Shown here: one piece after another, positions 27,527-36,435 of the stretch
How positions within the stretch are numbered: the first letter of the stretch is position 1
Layout: each line of letters starts with the position of its first letter
DNA from: CAVTAV01 sp963732795
Lineage (GTDB): Bacteria > Pseudomonadota > Alphaproteobacteria > CAVTAV01
Length of the DNA: 64,000 bases
Reading direction: 5' to 3'
Assembly: GCA_963732795.1 (NCBI GenBank)
Contig: CAVTAV010000002.1
Coordinates: 868,001 to 932,000 of the forward strand
Notes under the pieces: generated by a model
The model's input: only the letters and a program-made list of their open reading frames with translations
Databases searched by the model: none
What the model was told of the DNA's origin: nothing
Made by a program: the position numbers and the translations under genes

Positions 27527-28411
27527 GTGAGTTTGGGCGTGAGACGGATACGCGACAATGAATTCAGCTTGTTTCTGCCGTTTCGTGCCACGGGTCAGCG
27601 TATCACGCTTCTGATCCTGATCTTCTTCGCGACCGCGCTCTTTATCGTCGGCAAGACCAATTCCACGCTCTCGGAGCGTGCGCGCTCCCAGCTCGCCGAC
27701 GTCGCCGTTCCGGTGCTCGACGTCCTCTCCCAGCCCATCCTCGCGCTCGACTGGGCGGCCAAACGCGTCGTCGACATGATCTTCGTCTACCGCGAGAACG
27801 ACCAACTCCGCGAGACCAACCGCCGCCTGATGGAGTGGCAGGCCAAGGCGCTTCGCCTCGAGCAGGAGAACGAGCGGTTCCAGGAACTGCTCAACGTCAA
27901 GAACGATTACGGCAAAGTGTTCCTCACGCCGCGCGTCGTGGCGGATGCGAGCGGGCCTTTCGTCCACGCCAAGCTGCTGAATGTCGGTCTCGCCGATGGC
28001 GTGAGAAAGGGACAGGTCGCAACGGACGACTTCGGCCTGGTCGGGCAAATCGTCGCGGTGGGCCAGCGCTCGGCACGCCTGCTGCTTTTGACCGACCTCA
28101 ACAGCCGGGTGCCGATCCTGGTCGGCGCCAAGCAGCATCCCGCGATCCTCGCCGGCGACAATACCCGCTTCCCGACCATTGCCTTTCTGCCGGTCGGCGT
28201 GCAGGTGGCGCCGGGCGACCTCGTGCTGACCTCCGGTGCCGGCGGCGTGTTTCCCCCGCGGCTGCCGATCGGCCGGGTCGTGACCTCGCGGGACGACGTG
28301 GTGCGGGTCCAGCTGTTCTCGGATTCCGACCGACTCGACTTCGTCAACATCATGGATTTCCGGCCCGAACCGCGGCTTGAAGACCCCAGGACGTCGGATG
28401 CGTCAAAATGA
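27527..28411 (+). CDS. mreC: Rod shape-determining protein MreC
   Basis: 294 aa. A single N-terminal membrane segment (ITLLILIFFATALFIVGKT, about residues 26-44) is followed by a coiled coil (RENDQLRETNRRLMEWQAKA) and the periplasmic beta-domain pair with VVADASGPFVHAKLLNVGLA and VGLVGQ-like FGLVGQIVAVGQRSARLLLL. It links MreB/RodZ to penicillin-binding protein 2. Start is GTG 27527, or GTG 27539 if shorter. Its end overlaps mreD by 4 bases (ATGA). Intact. Confidence 0.95.
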   Translation: MSLGVRRIRDNEFSLFLPFRATGQRITLLILIFFATALFIVGKTNSTLSERARSQLADVAVPVLDVLSQPILALDWAAKRVVDMIFVYRENDQLRETNRRLMEWQAKALRLEQENERFQELLNVKNDYGKVFLTPRVVADASGPFVHAKLLNVGLADGVRKGQVATDDFGLVGQIVAVGQRSARLLLLTDLNSRVPILVGAKQHPAILAGDNTRFPTIAFLPVGVQVAPGDLVLTSGAGGVFPPRLPIGRVVTSRDDVVRVQLFSDSDRLDFVNIMDFRPEPRLEDPRTSDASK

Positions 28412-28917
28412 AGCCGAGCGTGCTCCATCATGTCGACACTGGGCTCCGGGCGATCACGCCGGTCCTGCTGACCTTCCTGCTGCTGGTGATCTCGCGGCTG
28501 CCCTTCGGCATCGAGGGACTGGAGAGCGCCATGCCGCTCCTGACCCTGATGGCGGCCTATTTCTGGACGATCTACCGGCCGAACCTGATGCCGTCGATCG
28601 CACTCTTTCTCCTCGGACTGCTGCAGGATCTCGTGACCGGCGGCCCGCTGGGCCTGATGGCGCTGGTGCTGCTACTTGTCCACTGGCTTGTGGATGCGCA
28701 ACGCCGGGTTTTTCTTGGCAAGTCTTTTGTTGTAGCATGGTGGGGCTTTGGGCTCGTCGCCTTGGGGGCGGAGGGCGTCATATGGCTGCTCGCCTGCATC
28801 TATTACGATGATTTGCTGGGGGTGAAGCCGTTTGCCTTCCAATTCATGCTCACCGTGGCGATCTATCCCTGCTTCGCCTGGCTGTTTAGCTGGGTGCAGC
28901 GCGCTATAGTAAAGTAG
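28408..28917 (+). CDS. mreD: Rod shape-determining protein MreD
   Basis: 169 aa, almost entirely hydrophobic, with about five membrane spans including ITPVLLTFLLLVISRLPFG, LALFLLGLLQDL-like IALFLLGLLQDLVTGGPLGL and FAFQFMLTVAIYPCFAWLF. The LLGLLQDLVTGGPLG segment is the family hallmark. Inner-membrane partner of MreC. Start overlaps the mreC stop (ATGA), which implies coupled translation. Confidence 0.92.
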   Translation: MKPSVLHHVDTGLRAITPVLLTFLLLVISRLPFGIEGLESAMPLLTLMAAYFWTIYRPNLMPSIALFLLGLLQDLVTGGPLGLMALVLLLVHWLVDAQRRVFLGKSFVVAWWGFGLVALGAEGVIWLLACIYYDDLLGVKPFAFQFMLTVAIYPCFAWLFSWVQRAIVK

Positions 28918-28927
28918 GAAGCGCGTG

Positions 28928-30857
28928 ATGGCGTTCACTCGCCCGGAAAATTCGAGGTTCAAGACCTTCTCCCGCCGCACCGCCATGATTGGCGGCGGCC
29001 AGGCCGTGCTGATGGCGGTCCTCGCCGGCCGGCTCTATTATCTCCAGGTCATCGAAGCCTCCCAGTACAAGACCCTCGCCGAAGACAACCGGATCAATCT
29101 CCGGCTTCTGGCGCCGGCGCGCGGGCGCATTCTCGACCGCTTCGGCGTGCCCGTCGCCAAGAACCGGCTCGACTACCGCGTCGTGCTGATCAAGGAACAG
29201 GTCCGCAGCGTGCCCGACACATTGGATACGCTCGGCGAGATCATCCCGATCAGCGACGGCCAGCGCGCCCGCATCCTCAAGGAAATCTCCCGCAAGCCCG
29301 CCTTCGTGCCGGTGACCGTTTCCGAGAATCTGACCTGGGAACAATTCGCGACCCTCAACGTACACAGCCCCGATCTGCCCGGCATCCAGCCGGACGCCGG
29401 ACCGACCCGAGACTATCCCTTCGACGAGGCGTTCTCCCATGTCGTCGGCTATGTCGGCGCCGTGACCGAGGAGGATCTCCGGGGCAATTCCGATCCGCTG
29501 TTCCAGCTCCCCGGCTTCAAGATCGGCCGGCGCGGCGTAGAGCGCGTGCGCGACAAGGAGCTTCGCGGCAAGCCCGGCAACAGCCGGGTCGAGGTGAATG
29601 CCGTCGGCCGCGTCGTTCGCGAGCTCGCGCGCCAGGAAGGCGTGCCCGGCACCGATCAGTATCTGACAATCGATTCCGAGCTTCAGACCCTCGCCATGGA
29701 GCGGATCAAGGGCGAGAGTGCTTCCGTCGTTGTCATGGACAGCCACACCGGCGACGTCCTCGTGATGGCGTCTTCACCGGGCTACGATCCCAACGAGTTC
29801 AATGTCGGCGTCACCCAGGACCGCTGGGACCAGCTCTCCAAGGATCCCTATCACCCGCTGATCAACAAATGCGTCGCGGGCCAATATCCGCCGGGTTCGA
29901 CCTTCAAGACCATGACCGCGCTGGCGGGCCTCGAAAGCGGCTCGATCACGCCGGACACGACAATCTATTGTTCAGGCGTCATACGGCTCGGCAATGCGGA
30001 GTTCCACTGCTGGAAGGAGCATGGCCACGGCAAGCTCGATCTCGAGCACGCCATCATGCATTCCTGCGACATCTACTTTCTACGAGGTCGCGCGCCGTAC
30101 CGGCATCGATACGCTCGCAGCGATGGCCAAGCGCTTTGGCCTCGGCGGCGCGCTGGGGCTCGACATTCCGGGCGAGATGAAGGGCCTGATCCCGACCTCG
30201 GCATGGAAAAAAGCCACGCTCGGCGTGCCCTGGCAGGGCGGGGAGACGCTGATCAGCGGCATCGGCCAGGGCTACGTGCTGGCAACGCCGCTGCAGCTAT
30301 GCACCATGGTCGCGCAGCTTTCGAACGGCGGCCGCATGGTCCGCCCCCATGTGCTGATGACGCCGACGGAGTTGAACGATGATGCTGGTGCAACGGGCGT
30401 AATCAAGGCTTCGGCAACGACGACCGAGGCCGCGCCGATCGGCAAGTCGCTGGGAATCGATCCGAACGACCTCGCGGCCGTGATCCGCGGCATGTACGAC
30501 GTGGTGAACGTGCCGGGCGGCACCGCTTTCAGCGCACGCATCCGTGAGAAAGGCTACTCGCTCGCCGGGAAGACCGGCACCTCCCAGGTCCGCCGCATCT
30601 CCAAGGAGGAGCGGCTCACGGGCGTGATCAAGAACGAGGACAAGCCCTGGATCGAACGCGACCATGCGCTGTTCATCGCGTTCGGACCGGTAGACGCGCC
30701 GCGCTATGCGATTTCGGTCGTGGTCGAACACGGCGGCAGCTCGCATACGGCGGCCGCGATGGCGCACGACATCATGCTCGCGACCGAGAAGCGCGATCCC
30801 GCCAACCGCAAGCCGACCGGCCCCGTCGCCGCGCTTGCCCGCAGCACGGATACCTGA
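28928..30857 (+). CDS. mrdA: Penicillin-binding protein 2 (frame broken near 30078)
   Basis: Peptidoglycan transpeptidase of the elongasome. One membrane span near the N terminus (AVLMAVLAGRLYYLQVIEA) precedes the pedestal domain (RILDRFGVPVAKNRLDYRVV) and the transpeptidase domain: catalytic YPPGSTFKTMTALAGLESG (SxxK), HSCDIYF (SxN-type motif) and LAGKTGTSQVRR (KTG). The frame breaks inside the SCD region: an extra T near 30078. Repair gives SCDIYFYEVARRTGIDTL. Inactivation would be lethal in rod-shaped cells, so this is probably a sequence error. It lies between mreD (10 bases) and rodA (14 bases). Confidence 0.95.
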
Positions 30858-30871
30858 GGAAAGCGCCGCCC

Positions 30872-32029
30872 ATGGCCGCCATCGAACCGAGACTCTATCC
30901 CGCCCAGAAGGGCAAGATGACACTCGTGGAGAAGCTGTTCGCCATGCATTGGACGATCATCGTCCTCCTCGCGGTGGTCGCGAGCATCGGCTTCGCCATG
31001 CTCTATTCGGTGGCGGACGGCAGCTTCGAGCCATATGCCTCGCGGCAGATTATTCGGTTCTGCGTCGGCGTCGGGATTCTGCTGGCGATCGGCGTGGTCG
31101 ATATCCGGATCTGGCTCCGCGCCGCCTATCCGATCTATTTCGTGGCGCTGGTGCTGATCGCCGCGGTGGACGTGATCGGCTTCGCCAGCAGCGGCTCGCA
31201 GCGCTGGCTCGATCTCGGCGTGTTCCAGCTTCAGCCCTCGGAGATCATGAAGGTCGGCATCGTGCTGGCCCTTGCCCGCTATTACCACGGCAAGTCCCTG
31301 GAAGAGACCCAGTCCTATCGCAGTCTGATCATGCCCTTCATCCTGATCGGCCTGCCGGCGGCCCTGGTGCTCAAGCAGCCCGATCTCGGCACCGCGATCC
31401 TGATCGTCGCGACCGGCGCCGCGATCATGTTCCTTGCGGGCGTCAAAATGCGCATCTTCGCCATCGGCTTCGGCCTCGTGGTCGCCGCCGTCCCCGCGAT
31501 CTGGCCGTTCCTGCGCGACTATCAGAAGGGCCGCATCCTCACCTTCCTCGATCCCTCGCGCGATCCCTTGGGCCAGGGCTATCACTCCATGCAGTCGATG
31601 ATCGCGCTCGGCTCGGCCGGCGTCACCGGCAAGGGCTTCATGCACGGGACGCAAAGCCATCTGAACTTCCTGCCCGAGCACCATACCGACTTCATCTTCA
31701 CCATGCTGGCCGAGGAATTCGGCATGGTCGGCGGGCTGTTCCTGCTGGCGCTTTACATCGCGATCATCGCCTGCGGGCTGACGGCAGCCATGCAGGCGCG
31801 CAACCAGTTCGCGCGCCTCGTCGGCACCGGAATCATCGTCGGTTTTTCGACCTATGTGTTCATCAATGTGGCGATGGTGATGGGCCTTCTGCCGATCGTC
31901 GGCGTTCCCCTGCCCTTGGTTTCCTATGGCGGCACGGCGATGATGACCGTGCTGATCGGCTTCGGCTTCGTGATGAGCGCCTATGTCCATCGCGACGTCA
32001 GCCTGTCCAAGACCGGCGCTACTCAATAA
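30872..32029 (+). CDS. rodA: Peptidoglycan glycosyltransferase RodA
   Basis: 385 aa SEDS-family integral membrane glycosyltransferase that polymerises lipid II together with PBP2. About ten membrane spans. Conserved segments: RWLDLGVFQLQPSEIMKVG, LKQPDLGTAILIVATGAAIM, GYHSMQSMIALGSAGVTGKG, FLPEHHTDFIFTMLAEEFG, GLLPIVGVPLPLVSYGGTAM. The catalytic Asp region (QPSE and LPEHHTDFIF) is intact. Last gene of the shape operon, followed by a tRNA gene. Confidence 0.96.
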   Translation: MAAIEPRLYPAQKGKMTLVEKLFAMHWTIIVLLAVVASIGFAMLYSVADGSFEPYASRQIIRFCVGVGILLAIGVVDIRIWLRAAYPIYFVALVLIAAVDVIGFASSGSQRWLDLGVFQLQPSEIMKVGIVLALARYYHGKSLEETQSYRSLIMPFILIGLPAALVLKQPDLGTAILIVATGAAIMFLAGVKMRIFAIGFGLVVAAVPAIWPFLRDYQKGRILTFLDPSRDPLGQGYHSMQSMIALGSAGVTGKGFMHGTQSHLNFLPEHHTDFIFTMLAEEFGMVGGLFLLALYIAIIACGLTAAMQARNQFARLVGTGIIVGFSTYVFINVAMVMGLLPIVGVPLPLVSYGGTAMMTVLIGFGFVMSAYVHRDVSLSKTGATQ

Positions 32030-32107
32030 GCTTGATTTGGGGGACCACCAAACGCTTGACGTCTTTGCCCCTGGGCCTGTATTTCAAGCCCTCGCCAGTG
32101 GCCATGC

Positions 32108-32183
32108 GGGCGCTTAGCTCAGTTGGTAGAGCAACGGACTCTTAATCCGTGGGTCCGGGGTTCGAGTCCCCGAGCGCCTGCCA
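32108..32183 (+). tRNA. tRNA-Lys (anticodon CTT)
   Basis: 76 bases folding into a complete cloverleaf: acceptor stem GGGCGCT with AGCGCCT (a G-U at the first pair), D-arm AGCTCAGTTGGTAGAGC, anticodon stem ACGGA/TCCGT around loop CTCTTAA (anticodon CTT), T-arm GGTTCGAGTCC and an encoded CCA end. Confidence 0.96.
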
Positions 32184-32392
32184 TTTAACTTACTGTAAGA
32201 TAAAAGGTAAGCATGGCCGCTCAGGCTCTTGGAGCAGCCAAGATATGCGGAGACGCGCTGGCAGGGTTACGCATCATTCCTGACCAGCGCCATACACGCC
32301 CGACGCAAGTGGGGTGCCCGGCCTATATCCTAAGAGCGTTAATCCGCTGCCGCTTCGCGCTCGCACGTGTATGATCGGGCACGGAGAGGCTC

Positions 32393-33733
32393 ATGAACCG
32401 ACGGATCTCGTGCCATCAAGCGGTCCACATCTCGGCCGAAGAGGCCGCGGCGCTTGTCCAGTCCAACATGTGGCTCGACTATACTGGCAGTCTCGCCCAG
32501 CCGGACGTATTCGACGCCGCGTTGGCAGCGCGTGCCGCAGATCTACATAATGTAAGGATACGGTCGTGCCTGTCCTTTAAGCCACGCGCCGTTCTCGAGG
32601 CCGACCCCGACTGCCAGCATTTCCAATGGTTCAATTGGCACTTCAGCGGTTACGACCGCGCCAAGCACGATTGCGGCCTCTGTAACTATATTCCACTCAA
32701 TCTCGGCGAAGTGCCGGATTACTACCGCCGGTTCCTCGAGCCGGTCGATATTGTCGTCCTGAAAGCGTGCCCCATAGACGACGACGGATATTTCAATTTC
32801 GGCCCAACCAACTTGTGGCTCCGCGCCATTATCGATTGCGCCAAGACCGTCATCGTCGAAGTAACCAAGGGGCTGCCTTACGTCTATGGCGTCGACAATG
32901 GCGTCCATGAAAGCGAGGTCGATTACATCATAGCCGGTGACGATGCGCCGGCGACGGAACTGCGCAATCCACCTCCGACAGACATCGATCGTGCCGTTGC
33001 ACGCCAGATCGCGGATGAAATCGAGGACGGGGCATGCCTTCAAATCGGCATCGGCGGCATGCCAAACGCGGTCTGTTCCTTGCTCATGGAGAGCGGCGTC
33101 AAGGATCTCGGCGTTCACACCGAGATGCTGACGGACGGAATTGTCGACCTCTATAAGGCCGGCCGGGTGAGCGGTGTGCGCAAGAACCTCGATCCCCAAA
33201 AGATCGTTTTCACCTTCGCGGTCGGATCCAAATATCTCTACGACACGATCGACCGCAACCGGGACATGATGTGCGTGCCGGTCGAACACACGAACATGCC
33301 GCACATCATCATGCAGAACGACAACGCCGTTTCGATCAACAATACGACGCAAATCGATCTGCAGGGCCAAGCTGCTTCCGAATCCGATGGCCATCGCCAT
33401 ATCAGCGGCACCGGTGGACAGCTGCAATTCGTGCGCGGCGCCTATGCGTCAAAGGGCGGCAAGTCCTTTATCTGTCTTGCGTCGACATACGAGAAAAAGG
33501 GCGTACGCAAGAGTCGCATCGTGCTCGATCTGACGCCAGGCAACATCGTGACGACGCCGCGTTCGGACGTCATGTACGTCGTGACCGAGTACGGCATGGT
33601 GAATCTCAAGGGAAAATCGGTCGCCGAGCGCGCTAGTGCGATCATCGGTCTCGCCCATCCCGATTTCCGCGAGGGACTTGAGCGCGATGCCTACGAGCAC
33701 AGGTTGATCCCACGGGGCGTGTCATTTAGCTGA
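32393..33733 (+). CDS. Acetyl-CoA hydrolase/transferase family CoA-transferase
   Basis: 446 aa. Transfers CoA between acyl-CoA and a free acid through a glutamyl-CoA intermediate. The catalytic Glu is in DLGVHTEMLTDGIVDL, and the CoA-binding region includes LQIGIGGMPNAVCSLL, GTGGQLQFVRGAYASKGGKS and MYVVTEYGMVNLKGKSVAER. Similarity is closest to the butyryl-/4-hydroxybutyrate CoA-transferase group, but the exact acids cannot be told. GGAGAGG precedes the ATG. Codon use is slightly less GC-biased than in neighbours. It starts 210 bases after tRNA-Lys and is convergent with a crotonase gene, suggesting a small acyl-CoA module. Confidence 0.9.
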   Translation: MNRRISCHQAVHISAEEAAALVQSNMWLDYTGSLAQPDVFDAALAARAADLHNVRIRSCLSFKPRAVLEADPDCQHFQWFNWHFSGYDRAKHDCGLCNYIPLNLGEVPDYYRRFLEPVDIVVLKACPIDDDGYFNFGPTNLWLRAIIDCAKTVIVEVTKGLPYVYGVDNGVHESEVDYIIAGDDAPATELRNPPPTDIDRAVARQIADEIEDGACLQIGIGGMPNAVCSLLMESGVKDLGVHTEMLTDGIVDLYKAGRVSGVRKNLDPQKIVFTFAVGSKYLYDTIDRNRDMMCVPVEHTNMPHIIMQNDNAVSINNTTQIDLQGQAASESDGHRHISGTGGQLQFVRGAYASKGGKSFICLASTYEKKGVRKSRIVLDLTPGNIVTTPRSDVMYVVTEYGMVNLKGKSVAERASAIIGLAHPDFREGLERDAYEHRLIPRGVSFS

Positions 33734-33783
33734 CGCTTAAAAGCCGCTAAGGTCCGCAAAGACCCTGGTGATTCAAGGCGTCG

Positions 33784-34575
33784 CTAGCGGTTCCATGCCG
33801 GTTTGCGTTTTTCGAGAAAGGCTTGCACCCCCTCCAGGGCGGCGTCATCCATCATATTGCAGGCCATGACGTTACTGGCGGCGGCATAGGCGTCCTCAAT
33901 GCCGAGCTCGAGTTGACGGTAAAACAACTCCTTACCCAAGGTCACCGCCACGCGCGGCTTCGCGACGATGGCGGCCACCAGCGCCTCGACCTCGGCATCG
34001 AGCTTCTCCGGAGGCGCGACCTTGTTGACAAGGCCTTGCGCACGGGCCTCTTCGGCGTCCATGAAATCGCCGGTGACCAACATCTCGAACGCAGCCTTCC
34101 GGCCGACATTGCGCGACAACGCAACGCCAGGGGTTGAGCAGAAGAGGCCGAGCTTTACTCCGGAAACCGCAAAGCGGGCTTCACTTGATGCGACCGCTAG
34201 ATCGCAAGCTGCCACAAGCTGACATCCCGCCGCTGTGGCCGTGCCTTGCACGCGCGCGATGACCGGCACCGGATGGCGTTGTATGGCAAGCATGACGCGG
34301 CTGCATTGTGCGAAAAGGCGCTCGTAATAGACCTGGGACGGCTCCCGCCGCATCTCGCGCAAATCGTGGCCGGCGCAAAATGCCTTGCCCGACGCGGCCA
34401 AGATCACGGCGCGGACCGATTCGTCCTTGGCGGTCCCCGTGAACTCCTCCTCCAGCGCCTTGAGCAACGCTTCGGACAAGGCATTGAAGGCAAGCGGGCG
34501 ATTGAGAGTTAGCGTGACGACGCCGCGCGCATCCCTCGCATTCAGCAAGATCGGATCATCCTGAGCCGGCATTTC
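33784..34575 (-). CDS. Crotonase-family protein, ECHDC3-like, lacking both catalytic glutamates
   Basis: About 263 aa from MEMPAQDD. The crotonase core is clear: VILAASGKAFCAGHDLREM (oxyanion/CoA loop), GTATAAGCQLVAACDLAVAS, and FAVSGVKLGLFCSTPGVALS with NVGRKAAFEMLVTGDFMDAE. The GLFCSTPGVAL motif is typical of the ECHDC3 branch. The two glutamates used by enoyl-CoA hydratase (in GGGCE and FxxPE contexts) are Gln (AAGCQL) and Gly (VSGVKLG) here, so hydration is unlikely; another acyl-CoA reaction or a binding role fits better. A longer start at 34680 has no support. Convergent with the CoA-transferase. Confidence 0.88.
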   Translation of the reverse strand, partial: EMPAQDDPILLNARDARGVVTLTLNRPLAFNALSEALLKALEEEFTGTAKDESVRAVILAASGKAFCAGHDLREMRREPSQVYYERLFAQCSRVMLAIQRHPVPVIARVQGTATAAGCQLVAACDLAVASSEARFAVSGVKLGLFCSTPGVALSRNVGRKAAFEMLVTGDFMDAEEARAQGLVNKVAPPEKLDAEVEALVAAIVAKPRVAVTLGKELFYRQLELGIEDAYAAASNVMACNMMDDAALEGVQAFLEKRKPAWNR

Positions 34576-34787
34576 CATCCTCCGTAGTCGCGTCGCCTCG
34601 TCCGGTCCCGGACGCAGCAACTGACCCGTATAGATATACATCTTTCCTGTTGAGTTCCGTATGGTCCGACCAAGGACCATGAGAACGTTTGGACCAAGCG
34701 ACGGATCCTAGACCTTGCCGGAGCCACGACAGACATTCCTCAGAGAAGCTGCCTGAATTAGTTTAATGGCGACGAGCCCGCCGATAT

Positions 34788-36233
34788 TCACTCCCGGACC
34801 ACCACGTCGACCTCTTCCCGGCGCTGCTCGTGGGCGACGTCTCGGGCTTCCTGCAGCTCTTCGATCTTCGTGATGCGGGCCGGCATGAAGCGGTCCATGG
34901 CCGCGCAGGCGACGAGATCGCCGGTGACGTTGAGGCTGGTGCGGAAGCGCTCGAGAATCTGATCGACGCCGATGATCAGGGCCAGGCCGGCCAAGGGAAT
35001 GCCGGCGCTGCTGAGCACGGTCGCGAGCACGATAATTCCGACGCCAGGCACCGCCGGCGTGCCGACAGAAGCGCCGAGGGCCGTCGCGACGAGGGCGACC
35101 AGCGCGCTCAACGGCAAGTCCATCTGAAACATCTGGGCCATGAAGATCGTCGCCAGCCCCTGGTAGAGCGCCGTCCCGCCCATATTGACCGTTGCGCCCA
35201 AAGGAATGATGAACTGGGACAGGGACGGCCGGACGTGCAGTTTTTCTTCGGCGGCTTTGATCGTAATCGGCATCGTCGCGGCCGAGCTGTCGGTCGAAAA
35301 GGCCAGCAGAATCGGCTCGCGGATCGCGGCGAAAAAGCGACGGATGCCGACATTCCCCAGAACGCGGGCGAGAGCCGTATAGACGACCAGGAGAACGCCC
35401 ATGCCCAGGATCACGGAGCCGGTATAGGTGCCGAGGCCGGTCAGAACCTGCGGGCCGGTCTTGATCATCGCCTGGGTCAGAAGCCCGAAAACCGCCAGCG
35501 GAGCAATCGTCATGAGCGCACCCACCACGGCCATGCACACGCTTTGAATGGATCCCATGAGCTCCAAGAGCGGCTTGGCGGACTCGGGCGACAGGCTCAA
35601 CAGACCGATCCCGACGATCACCGCGAAGATCACGATCTGGAGCATGTCGCCCTGGGCGATCGCGCTTATCGGATTGGTGGGCAGGATCTCGATCAGCTGC
35701 TCGGGAAAATTATGGAGCGTCACCGGCTCCCGCTCGTCCGCGGCTTGTGCGGCCTGATTCTCGATCGACTGTGTCTCGCTCGCTTGCGCCGGGTTCTGCT
35801 GCAAGGCCGAGGCGTCGATATAGGAGCCGGGCCGCAGCAACAGCCCGAGCGAAATGCCGATCACCACGGCCATCACCGTCGTCCCGACGAAATAGGCGGT
35901 CACCCACAACCCTGTGCTCTTGAGTTGCTGAACGTCCGTCGCGGCGGCGATGCCGCGTATGATCGAGGCGAGAATCAGCGGGACCACGATCATCTGGATG
36001 ACCGCCAGAAATAGCTGGCCGGGCAGAGCCAGCCATCCGCCGACCGCCCGCGCAGTCTCCCCGCCTACCCAGCCGGTATCGGGGCTCAAGGCGACGCCGG
36101 CCGCCAGGCCAAGGGCCATCGCCACGATGATCTGCAGCCACAATCGGCCTTTGATCAGCCGCCGCAGGGGATCGCTGAAATATTTCAGGTTCCGAAGATG
36201 GACCTTTTCGATCGAGGCCAGAATATCGACCAT
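34788..36233 (-). CDS. Dicarboxylate/amino acid:cation symporter (SLC1/DAACS family)
   Basis: About 481 aa inner-membrane carrier. Typical segments: FLAVIQMIVVPLILASIIRG (TM3 region), the serine-rich hairpin FSTDSSAATMPITIKAAEE, ATVNMGGTALYQGLATIFMA (TM7), the HP2 loop GASVGTPAVPGVGIIVLATV and RFRTSLNVTGDLVACAAMD (TM8). An unusual hydrophilic insert (about residues 145-175, ASALQQNPAQASETQ onward) lies between TM3 and TM4. The TM7 motif is NMGGTALYQ rather than the usual NMDGTALYQ, and the TM8 acidic residue is Glu (ERFRTS) rather than Asp, so sodium or substrate preference may differ. GGAG lies 8 bases before ATG 36233. Divergent from the M13 peptidase gene. Confidence 0.92.
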   Translation of the reverse strand: MVDILASIEKVHLRNLKYFSDPLRRLIKGRLWLQIIVAMALGLAAGVALSPDTGWVGGETARAVGGWLALPGQLFLAVIQMIVVPLILASIIRGIAAATDVQQLKSTGLWVTAYFVGTTVMAVVIGISLGLLLRPGSYIDASALQQNPAQASETQSIENQAAQAADEREPVTLHNFPEQLIEILPTNPISAIAQGDMLQIVIFAVIVGIGLLSLSPESAKPLLELMGSIQSVCMAVVGALMTIAPLAVFGLLTQAMIKTGPQVLTGLGTYTGSVILGMGVLLVVYTALARVLGNVGIRRFFAAIREPILLAFSTDSSAATMPITIKAAEEKLHVRPSLSQFIIPLGATVNMGGTALYQGLATIFMAQMFQMDLPLSALVALVATALGASVGTPAVPGVGIIVLATVLSSAGIPLAGLALIIGVDQILERFRTSLNVTGDLVACAAMDRFMPARITKIEELQEARDVAHEQRREEVDVVVRE

Positions 36234-36435
36234 TGGGCGGCTCCCGCTTGATGAGAACGTCGGCCGTGCGCGACGCATTGTCACATCAATCAGAGTGCAA
36301 TTCGAGATCCAATGCCTTGATCGCGCGCATGGCCGCCATTCGACGGGCCGCAAGGCTCCTTTACCGCGGTCTTACGCCTCTACCCGCCCTGCCCTCCGTC
36401 CCCTATATTGCGGTGAGCATTTCTGGAGGATATCG

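Noticed and set aside
34680..34787. att-like copy of the tRNA-Lys 3' end downstream of the acyl-CoA genes
   Set aside because: No match to the T-arm or acceptor end was found there.
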